Source of the DNA: Paracoccaceae bacterium
GTDB taxonomy: Bacteria > Pseudomonadota > Alphaproteobacteria > Rhodobacterales > Rhodobacteraceae
DNA: 12,308 nucleotides
NCBI GenBank assembly: GCA_007120685.1
Contig: SKNG01000075.1
Span: 1-12,308 of the forward strand
Direction: 5' to 3'
Made by a program: the position numbers and the translations under genes. Of this stretch, positions 1 through 4,902 are shown in pieces. The notes beneath the pieces are model-generated. The model searched no databases, was not told where the DNA came from, and saw only the letters and a list, made by a program, of their open reading frames with translations. How positions within the stretch are numbered: position 1 is the stretch's first letter; the number at the start of each line of letters is the position of its first letter.

Positions 1-1
1 G

Positions 2-787
2 CCGAGCATCTTTTGCGGCGTGCCGACGCTTTACGCCGCGCTGATCGCGCATCTGGAGGGGCAGGGGGGCACGGCGGGCGATCACGCGCTGCGCCGCTGC
101 ATTTCCGCCGGCGAGGCGCTGCCGAAGGAGGTGGGCACGCGCTGGAAGGGCTATTGGGGCGTCGATATCCTGGATGGCGTGGGGTCGACCGAGATGCTGC
201 ATATCTTCCTGTCGAATGCCGAGGGCGATGTCGAATACGGCACTTCGGGCCGTGCCGTGCCGGGATACGAATTGCGGCTGGTGGATGAGGCGGGCGCCGA
301 GGTCGGCGTGGGCGAGGTTGGCGAGTTGCTGGTGCGCGGCCCCTCGGCTGCCGATGGCTATTGGAACAAGCGCGCCAAGACCCGCACCACCTTCGAGGGC
401 GAATGGACCCGTACCGGCGACAAGTACGAGCGCCGCGCGGACGGGCGGCTGATCTATTGCGGGCGCACCGATGACATGTTCAAGGTCTCGGGCATCTGGG
501 TTTCGCCTTTCGAGGTGGAACAGGCGCTGATCGATCACCCCACGGTGCTGGAGGCCGCGGTGGTGGCCGCGCGCGATGGCGATGGGCTGGAGAAGCCGAA
601 AGCCTTCGTGGTGGCGAAGCCCGGGCAGGCGGTGGATGCAGCGGTGCTTAAGGATTTCGTCAAGGACCGGATCGGCAAGTGGAAATACCCGCGCTGGGTG
701 GAGGTGGTGGACGACCTGCCGAAAACCGCTACCGGCAAGATCCAGCGCTTCAAGTTACGGGAGGATGTTCAGGGGGATCGCCTTTGA
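2..787 (+). CDS. Benzoate-CoA ligase family protein, 3' part (5' end outside window)
   Basis: This is the C-terminal 261 residues of an ANL-superfamily acyl-CoA synthetase. It would activate an aromatic acid to its CoA thioester in the cytoplasm via an acyl-adenylate. Visible ANL motifs are GVGSTEM (A5-like), TRTGDKY (A7-like), GRTDDMFKVSGIWVSPFEVE (A8 hinge) and PKTATGKIQRFKLR near the end, whose TGK lysine is the usual adenylation lysine. The pattern GSTEMLHIFLSN followed by GRTDDMFKVSGIWVSP is typical of benzoate/4-hydroxybenzoate-CoA ligases; the exact substrate cannot be read from this half. The family is about 500-530 residues, so roughly half is missing upstream and the AMP-binding P-loop is not visible. 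Downstream on the same strand are a hydrolase and a DUF309 gene, which fits an aromatic-acid (possibly box-type benzoyl-CoA) operon by inference. A folded intergenic element follows the stop. Confidence 0.9.
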   Translation, partial: PSIFCGVPTLYAALIAHLEGQGGTAGDHALRRCISAGEALPKEVGTRWKGYWGVDILDGVGSTEMLHIFLSNAEGDVEYGTSGRAVPGYELRLVDEAGAEVGVGEVGELLVRGPSAADGYWNKRAKTRTTFEGEWTRTGDKYERRADGRLIYCGRTDDMFKVSGIWVSPFEVEQALIDHPTVLEAAVVAARDGDGLEKPKAFVVAKPGQAVDAAVLKDFVKDRIGKWKYPRWVEVVDDLPKTATGKIQRFKLREDVQGDRL

Positions 788-834
788 CTTCCTTCTATCG
801 CTCTCAGGCAGTTTCTGCGGCGTGCAGACCGACA

Positions 835-914
835 GGGGGCGTCGTGCCGGAAACGCGCCTTGGAAGGCGCGTTCGGACGGGCTTTCGAAAGCCCGTCTTC
901 GGCGGTGCCCCCCC
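835..914 (+). repeat. Two-hairpin palindromic element between the ligase and hydrolase genes
   Basis: Two adjacent inverted repeats are visible. The first, 852-861/864-873, is a 10-bp perfect stem (AACGCGCCTT/AAGGCGCGTT) around GG. The second, 876-897, is a 22-bp perfect palindrome centred on TTCGAA. They are enclosed by possible outer pairings of 846-849 with 900-903 and 835-840 with 907-912, so the RNA could fold as a three-way junction. No T-run follows, so it is not a classical terminator. The whole 788-956 stretch holds no convincing gene. The element may be a REP-like extragenic repeat, an mRNA processing or stability site, or an attenuator that separates expression of the ligase from the hydrolase. 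Confidence 0.7.
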
Positions 915-956
915 AGGGTTCGGGGCGACGGACGATAGCTGCGGGAGGGGGACGTG

Positions 957-1778
957 ATGGCGCTTGACTGGGCTGCGGGCAAGGGGTGGCTGACGGCCGG
1001 GGGCAAGCGGCTGGAATGGGCGGCCTGGGGGCCGGGACCGGATGCGGCGCCGACGCTGGTGCTGTTGCATGAGGGGCTGGGCTGTCTGGGCCTGTGGCGG
1101 GATTTCCCCGACAGGCTGGCGGCGACGACGGGGTTCGGGGTGTTTGCGTATTCGCGCGCGGGCTACGGCCAGTCCGACCCGGCGGACCTGCCGCGCCCGA
1201 TCGACTACATGACGCGCGAGGCGGTGGCGGTGCTGCCGCAGGTGCTGGATGCCATGGGCTTCCGGCGCGGGGTGCTGATGGGGCATTCGGACGGGGCCAC
1301 CATCGCGGCGGAATATGCGGGCCGCGTGGCCGATCACCGGGTGCGCGGGCTGGTGTTGATGGCGCCGCATTTCTTTACCGAACCCATGGGGTTGCAGAGC
1401 ATCGTCGCAGCGCGCGAGGCATACGAGACCGGTGGGCTGCGCGAGAAGATGGCGCGCTGGCACCGGGACGCCGAGCATACTTTCCGGGGCTGGAACGATG
1501 CCTGGCTGGACCCGGCTTTTGCGGCCTTGAACGTGGCCGAGGTGATCGACTACCTGCGCGTGCCGGCGCTGGCGATCCAGGGGCGGCAGGATGAATACGG
1601 CACGCTGGCCCAGATCGAGGAGCTGGCGGCGCGATCCTATGCACCGGTCGACACGCTGATCCTGGACGACTGCCGCCATGCGCCGCATCAGGAGCAACCG
1701 GAAGCCGTGCTGGCGGCGGTGGCCGAATTCACCACCCGGCTGGAGCGGATCGAGGCCGCCGAGGTGGCGACGCGGTGA
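957..1778 (+). CDS. Alpha/beta-fold hydrolase
   Basis: A 273-residue serine hydrolase of the alpha/beta fold. The nucleophile elbow GHSDGAT places the nucleophile at Ser111, in the conserved context FRRGVLMGHSDGATIA. The likely acid is Asp212 (IQGRQDEYG) and the catalytic His is His241 (DDCRHAPHQEQPE). The oxyanion-loop region LVLLHEGLG lies near residues 35-43. No signal peptide is visible, so it should be cytoplasmic. ATG at 957 was chosen because GGGAGGGGG lies just upstream at 943-951; an in-frame GTG at 954 directly precedes it. The gene follows the aromatic-acid CoA ligase and overlaps the DUF309 start by 4 nt. Its context suggests action on an ester, lactone or thioester of an aromatic catabolic pathway, but the substrate is unknown. 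Confidence 0.88.
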   Translation: MALDWAAGKGWLTAGGKRLEWAAWGPGPDAAPTLVLLHEGLGCLGLWRDFPDRLAATTGFGVFAYSRAGYGQSDPADLPRPIDYMTREAVAVLPQVLDAMGFRRGVLMGHSDGATIAAEYAGRVADHRVRGLVLMAPHFFTEPMGLQSIVAAREAYETGGLREKMARWHRDAEHTFRGWNDAWLDPAFAALNVAEVIDYLRVPALAIQGRQDEYGTLAQIEELAARSYAPVDTLILDDCRHAPHQEQPEAVLAAVAEFTTRLERIEAAEVATR

Positions 1779-2221
1779 GCGCGGATCCGGCGCTGCCGCC
1801 GCATGCCTATGTGCCCGGGCAGACGCCGCGCCACCCCGAGGGGGCGTTCGACACGCTGCGCGACACGGCGCGGGCGGGGATGAGTGCCGAGGCGCTGGCT
1901 GACAGTGCGGCGTTCCGGGCGGGGCTCAAGTATCTGGAAGGCGAGTTCTTCTGGGAGGCGCATGAGGTGCTGGAGCCGGTATGGATGGCCCTGCCGGAGC
2001 GCAGCCCCGAGCGGCATCTGGTGCAGGCGCTGATCCAGTTGGCCAATGCCCGGCTGAAGGCCCGGATGAACAGGCCACGGGCGGTGGCGCGGCTGGGGGC
2101 CATCGTGGCGGGCCATCTGGGCGCCTGCCGCGCGGCGGGCGGCGGCGCGGTGGTGATGGGGCAGGCGCTGGCCGGGCTGGAGGCCGAGGCGAGACGGCTG
2201 GCCGGAGCGCGACAGGGGTGA
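1775..2221 (+). CDS. DUF309 domain-containing protein
   Basis: A 148-residue protein. The core, around residues 54-110, is FFWEAHEVLEPVW followed by HLVQALIQLANARLKARMNRPRAVARL. This matches DUF309, a small all-helical family with conserved HE..E..W residues (here His63, Glu64, Glu67, Trp70). Its biochemical function is not established. The start is GTG at 1775, which overlaps the TGA of the hydrolase as GTGA, so translation is probably coupled. The roughly 45 residues before the domain are rich in Pro/Ala and unremarkable. The gene ends the three-gene series that starts with the CoA ligase, and paired hairpins follow at once. Assignment to the aromatic-acid operon rests on overlap and strand only. 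Confidence 0.87.
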   Translation: MSADPALPPHAYVPGQTPRHPEGAFDTLRDTARAGMSAEALADSAAFRAGLKYLEGEFFWEAHEVLEPVWMALPERSPERHLVQALIQLANARLKARMNRPRAVARLGAIVAGHLGACRAAGGGAVVMGQALAGLEAEARRLAGARQG

Positions 2222-2229
2222 GCGGGGCA

Positions 2230-2268
2230 AGGGGGCTTTCCGCCCCCTCTTGGCGCGTGCCGCGCCAA
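2230..2268. terminator. Tandem hairpins between convergent genes (DUF309 and DsbD-like)
   Basis: Two hairpins lie side by side 8 nt after the DUF309 stop. The first is AGGGGGC/GCCCCCT at 2230-2236/2242-2248 with loop TTTCC. The second is TTGGCGCG/CGCGCCAA at 2250-2257/2261-2268 with loop TGC. Both are symmetrical, so they can fold in transcripts from either strand. A long T-run is absent. A role as a bidirectional terminator or 3'-end stabiliser is inferred from position. Confidence 0.6.
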
Positions 2269-2272
2269 TTCA

Positions 2273-2300
2273 CCCCGGAGGATATTTGAAGAGCAAAGAG
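2273..2300 (+). repeat. Dispersed AT-rich intergenic motif, copy 1
   Basis: A CCCCGGAG box is followed by GATATTTGAAGAGCAAAGAG. It is the most diverged of the copies in this window (others at 9001-9019 on the minus strand, 11111-11137, and inside ileS at 5602-5620). It sits downstream of the stop of the minus-strand DsbD-like gene. Read in that gene's sense it is CTCTTTGCTCTTCAAATATC followed by CTCCGGGG. I recall a motif of this kind as frequent at gene ends in Rhodobacterales; its function is unknown to me. Confidence 0.55.
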
Positions 2301-2330
2301 GGGCGGGAAGTCGGGCAAGCCCCGCCGTGC

Positions 2331-3185
2331 TCAGTCCCCGGTGCAGCCCAGGTGTTCCACCATGCGGTCCGGGCCGATGATGGTGAAGGCCACCTGATCA
2401 CGTCCGAAGGTGACGGGGCCGCGCTGCGGGGCCATGACCCGGGCGGTGGCGACCAGATCGTTGCCCTCGCGCCAGCTGCGGCTGTCGGATACCCACAGGG
2501 GGCCGCCGGGGATTTCCATCACCACATGTTCGTTGTGCCCGAGCCGGGGCAGGGTGGCGCGCAGCGTCAGATCGGCGCCGCGTTCGGCCTGGGTGACGCT
2601 GCAGGTGGCGCGGCTGAGCCCCGCCTGGGCGGCGGGTTCGGCGCGGGTGGCAAGCGCCGCGCTGATCGCCGGGTCCGGCGCGCCGTTGCCGCGCACCGCC
2701 CCGCTGACCGTCAGATCCGCCGGAATGCAGGTTTCGTTGCACAGCCCGATGGTCAATTCGCCGATCAGCGCGATGGGCCGCCCCGGGCGGCGGGGTTCCA
2801 GTTCCAGCGGCAGCACCAGTTCGCGCGCGAAGCCCATGGAGCGGTAGCCGGCCTGGTCGAAGACCTCGGGCCGTGGCCAGTGGGCGGTGACACGAGCAAG
2901 GTTCTGCGAGGCCGACCAGTCCAGCACCGGGGCAATGCCGGCCTGGCCGGGGACGCGCCAGTAGGTGCGCCAGCCATCGGCCAGCCGCAGATGCAGCGCG
3001 GCCATGTGGCGGCCGTCCTCGATGCGCCAGCCCGGCCGGATCTCGGCCTGTACGATCTGCGCCAGGCTCTGCGCCATCGCCGGCGCCGTCAGCAGTGCCA
3101 CCGCCATTGCCGACAGCGCACCGACAAGCGTGCGAAGCGAAGGGCGGGCGCGGCGCGCCGGGATGCGATAGTGCTCACAGGGCAT
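2331..3185 (-). CDS. Exported DsbD N-terminal (DsbC-like, PF11412-type) domain protein
   Basis: A 284-residue protein with an N-terminal signal peptide: a basic stretch (RIPARRARPSLR), a hydrophobic core (TLVGALSAMAVALL) and likely cleavage after TAPAMA. It is therefore predicted to be periplasmic. The region GLCNETCIPADL carries a Cys-x3-Cys pair (about residues 149 and 153) in the setting seen in DsbD/ScsB N-terminal domains, which pass electrons to periplasmic thiol proteins. The HLRLADGWRTYWRVPGQAG segment also fits that family. The membrane and thioredoxin domains of full DsbD are absent, so this is a stand-alone domain. ATG at 3185 gives a good signal peptide; in-frame ATG at 3197 and GTG at 3227 are alternatives and no Shine-Dalgarno sequence decides. 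It diverges from yqgE. Confidence 0.8.
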   Translation of the reverse strand: MPCEHYRIPARRARPSLRTLVGALSAMAVALLTAPAMAQSLAQIVQAEIRPGWRIEDGRHMAALHLRLADGWRTYWRVPGQAGIAPVLDWSASQNLARVTAHWPRPEVFDQAGYRSMGFARELVLPLELEPRRPGRPIALIGELTIGLCNETCIPADLTVSGAVRGNGAPDPAISAALATRAEPAAQAGLSRATCSVTQAERGADLTLRATLPRLGHNEHVVMEIPGGPLWVSDSRSWREGNDLVATARVMAPQRGPVTFGRDQVAFTIIGPDRMVEHLGCTGD

Positions 3186-3403
3186 GACATAAGCCATAGC
3201 AGCAGCCGCTGCCCGCGCGGAAGTCACAAAACGGCGATAGGGCGCGGCGTTCTGGGCTTTCAGCAGGCTGGCCCTTTCCTTTCGGCCATCGCCGCGCCAA
3301 ACTTGCGATGGCCGGGGCAGGGCGCCGTCGCCGCCGGATGCTCTGGCCGATCACCGGATGGTGGTGGGCGGCCTGCCCGCAGTCCGTTCCGTTGGAGGCA
3401 AGG
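3186..3403. other. Divergent intergenic region between the DsbD-like gene and yqgE
   Basis: These 218 bp should hold promoters for both flanking genes. I could not assign a confident -35/-10 pair in either direction. The only clear site is the Shine-Dalgarno GGAGG at 3394-3398 for yqgE. An open frame runs through 3308-3403 into yqgE, but its composition (RRRRR, GWWWAACP) and the SD point to the start at 3404. Confidence 0.5.
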
Positions 3404-3970
3404 ATGGATTTCGACCTGACCGGCAAGATGCTGATCTCGACCCCGGCGATGGGCGACCCGCGGTTTGCCCATAGCGTGATCCTGCTTTGCGCCCATTCGC
3501 CAAAGGGCGCGTTCGGGCTGGTGCTCAACCGGCCGATCCCGCATCTGCGGTTGGCCGAAATCCTGCGGCAACTGGATATCGCGCCTGCCGACGACCGCAT
3601 CGGCGAGCGCCCGGTTCTGGCCGGTGGCCCGGTAGAGACAGCGCGGGGTTTCGTGCTGCACACCGATGACGTGCCGGGCGGCGAAGGCAGCCAGCCGCTG
3701 GAAGGGGGTCGGGTGCTGACCGCCTCGACCGACATATTGACCGGGATCGCGCGTGGGGCCGAGCCGCGGCGCTGGCTTCTGGCGCTGGGTTATGCCGGCT
3801 GGGGGGGCGGCCAGCTGGAAGAGGAGATCGCAGCCAATGCCTGGCTGACCTGCGATGCGCAGGACGAGCTGATCTTTGCCGAGGCCACGGCCGAGGCGCA
3901 GTGGCAGGCGGCGCTGCAGTCGATCGGCATCGACCCGCTGCGGCTGTCGGCGGTGGCGGGGCGGGCCTGA
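3404..3970 (+). CDS. YqgE/AlgH family protein
   Basis: A 188-residue protein, the usual length for the UPF0301 (YqgE/AlgH) family. It begins MDFDLTGKMLISTPAMGDPRFAHSVI and carries the hallmark HSPKGAFGLVLNRPI (about residues 31-45), GGPVETARGFVLH and LGYAGWGGGQLEEEIAANAWL. The family is cytoplasmic and widely conserved. AlgH was first linked to alginate regulation in Pseudomonas, but no molecular activity is settled. The start at 3404 is supported by GGAGG 5 nt upstream and by homologous length; a frame open from 3308 adds 32 unlikely residues. It is followed 24 bp later by the convergent MarR gene, with no strong terminator between them (only a 5-bp CGTGC/GCACG stem). Confidence 0.93.
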   Translation: MDFDLTGKMLISTPAMGDPRFAHSVILLCAHSPKGAFGLVLNRPIPHLRLAEILRQLDIAPADDRIGERPVLAGGPVETARGFVLHTDDVPGGEGSQPLEGGRVLTASTDILTGIARGAEPRRWLLALGYAGWGGGQLEEEIAANAWLTCDAQDELIFAEATAEAQWQAALQSIGIDPLRLSAVAGRA

Positions 3971-3994
3971 GCGGCGTGCAGGCGCTTTAGCACG

Positions 3995-4645
3995 TCAGAG
4001 GGTGGCGGGGCGGTCTTCCGGATCGGCCGGCGGGGCACACCAGTGGTCGGACATGCTGTCCGGCAGCGCCTCGGTGGTGATTCGCAACTCATTGAGCAGA
4101 TCGAGCAGCAACGCCATCTTTTCGTGGCCAAAAGCGGCGTCGATTTCGCGCCGCGTGCCCTCTGACTGCACCACCAGGGTGCAGAACAGGGCCCGCCCGG
4201 ACTGAGTCAGGGTGACGGTATTGCGGCGGGCATCCGCGCTGGGCACCGGCTCGATCAGCCCGCGCTCGCCGAGCGCACGCAGAATGCGGGTCAGCGAGGG
4301 CGGCAGGATCACGCAGCGCTGGCACAGCGTGCCGGCGTCCAGCGGCTCGCCATCGGCCAGTGCGCGCAGCACCCGCCATTGCGGCAGGCTCAGGTCATGA
4401 GCATCGGCGAAAGGCTTGAAGCGGCGCATCGTCACCTCGCGCGCGCGCAGCAGGGCCACGGTCAGCGACCGTTCGTAGTAATCCTTGCCCGAGGGGATGC
4501 GGTCCCGGGTAAACAGCGCGCGCGGAAAATCCGGGCCGGTGGCGGCGCAGGCGGGCGCGGATGCGGAAGGATCGATTATCGGTGTGTCCGGCACGACAGC
4601 ACGATCAAGGGCGGTGCGGGGGAGGGCGGCGCGATTTGCTTTCAT
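3995..4645 (-). CDS. MarR family transcriptional regulator, HpaR-like
   Basis: A 216-residue winged-helix regulator. The MarR core begins at SLTVALLRAREVTMRRFKPF and continues LSLPQWRVLRALADGEPLDAGTLCQRC (recognition region), ILPPSLTRILRALGERGLIEPV and SADARRNTVTLTQSGR (wing). LLRAREVTMRRF and CVILPPSLTRIL resemble HpaR, the repressor of homoprotocatechuate degradation. No hpa genes are in the window, so the effector and targets are unknown. HpaR proteins are about 140-160 residues; this one has an extra N-terminus of about 60 residues. ATG at 4645 has no Shine-Dalgarno but lies 6 nt after a plausible -10, which suits a leaderless start. The frame is open to 4918, but that longer N-terminus would cross both promoters. 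It diverges from ileS. Confidence 0.85.
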   Translation of the reverse strand: MKANRAALPRTALDRAVVPDTPIIDPSASAPACAATGPDFPRALFTRDRIPSGKDYYERSLTVALLRAREVTMRRFKPFADAHDLSLPQWRVLRALADGEPLDAGTLCQRCVILPPSLTRILRALGERGLIEPVPSADARRNTVTLTQSGRALFCTLVVQSEGTRREIDAAFGHEKMALLLDLLNELRITTEALPDSMSDHWCAPPADPEDRPATL

Positions 4646-4651
4646 CCGGTA

Positions 4652-4681
4652 ACAATCGACATGCTGCAGCGGGAAAGGCAA
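4652..4681 (-). promoter_or_regulatory. Predicted promoter of the MarR gene
   Basis: On the minus strand, TTGCCT (4676-4681) and GATTGT (4652-4657) are separated by 18 nt. The start codon at 4645 follows the -10 after 6 nt, so transcription would begin at or beside the ATG. This is pattern matching only. Confidence 0.4.
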
Positions 4682-4717
4682 GTGAAAAAAGCATGGCGCG
4701 GGCGCGGCCTGCCCCTC

Positions 4718-4746
4718 TGGACCCTTGCCGGGGCCGGGCCTATAAG
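4718..4746 (+). promoter_or_regulatory. Predicted promoter of ileS
   Basis: TGGACC (4718-4723), a 17-nt spacer and TATAAG (4741-4746) form the best sigma70-type pair upstream of ileS. The expected start is near 4753-4754, giving a leader of about 150 nt. The TATAAG is followed by 7 nt and then ATGG. Confidence 0.55.
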
Positions 4747-4753
4747 CGGCGCC

Positions 4754-4804
4754 ATGGGCCAGGGGTGCGACATCACGCTGCGAATTACCGGCCCGGCGGG
4801 CTGA
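4754..4804 (+). CDS. Putative 16-codon leader ORF upstream of ileS
   Basis: ATG at 4754 opens MGQGCDITLRITGPAG and stops with TGA at 4802-4804. It begins 7 nt after the -10 of the predicted ileS promoter, so it could be translated from a leaderless end; no Shine-Dalgarno is visible. It contains two Ile codons (ATC 4772-4774, ATT 4784-4786) and one Leu codon. Its stop lies in the loop of the hairpin 4792-4820. Whether it is translated is unknown. A leader peptide sensing Ile-tRNA charging is a hypothesis; a chance ORF is quite possible. Confidence 0.3.
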   Translation: MGQGCDITLRITGPAG

Positions 4805-4858
4805 CCGACGGCCCGCCGGGACGCGCCGCTGTGCATGACGGGCGCCCTGGCGGCGCCC
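4792..4858 (+). promoter_or_regulatory. ileS leader hairpins with a possible alternative fold
   Basis: Hairpin A pairs 4792-4801 with 4811-4820 (CCCGGCGGGC/GCCCGCCGGG, loop of 9 nt). Hairpin B pairs 4840-4846 with 4852-4858 (GGGCGCC/GGCGCCC, loop CTGGC), followed by a pyrimidine-rich stretch. GCGCCGC at 4823-4829 can instead pair with GCGGCGC at 4850-4856, which excludes hairpin B. This layout resembles an attenuator, but there is no clear T-run, and GC-rich DNA makes such pairings easily. The rest of 4646-4902 holds only the two promoters and this leader. Confidence 0.4.
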
Positions 4859-4902
4859 CTTGCGCCTTTCCCTTTTCGCCTGTCTTGCCCCCGAGGATAC
4901 CC

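Noticed and set aside
804..1697. 297-codon minus-strand frame opposite the alpha/beta hydrolase
   Set aside because: It opposes a clear catalytic-triad protein and has shadow-like composition.
2250..3419. 389-codon plus-strand frame across the DsbD-like gene
   Set aside because: Low-complexity Gly/Ala/Arg product with no domain; the minus-strand protein has a signal peptide and a family match.
4561..4902. Upstream extension of IleRS
   Set aside because: The residues do not resemble IleRS and a Shine-Dalgarno precedes ATG 4903.
4747..4902. T-box riboswitch for ileS
   Set aside because: No T-box sequence or stem I architecture is visible, and T-boxes are not expected in this group.
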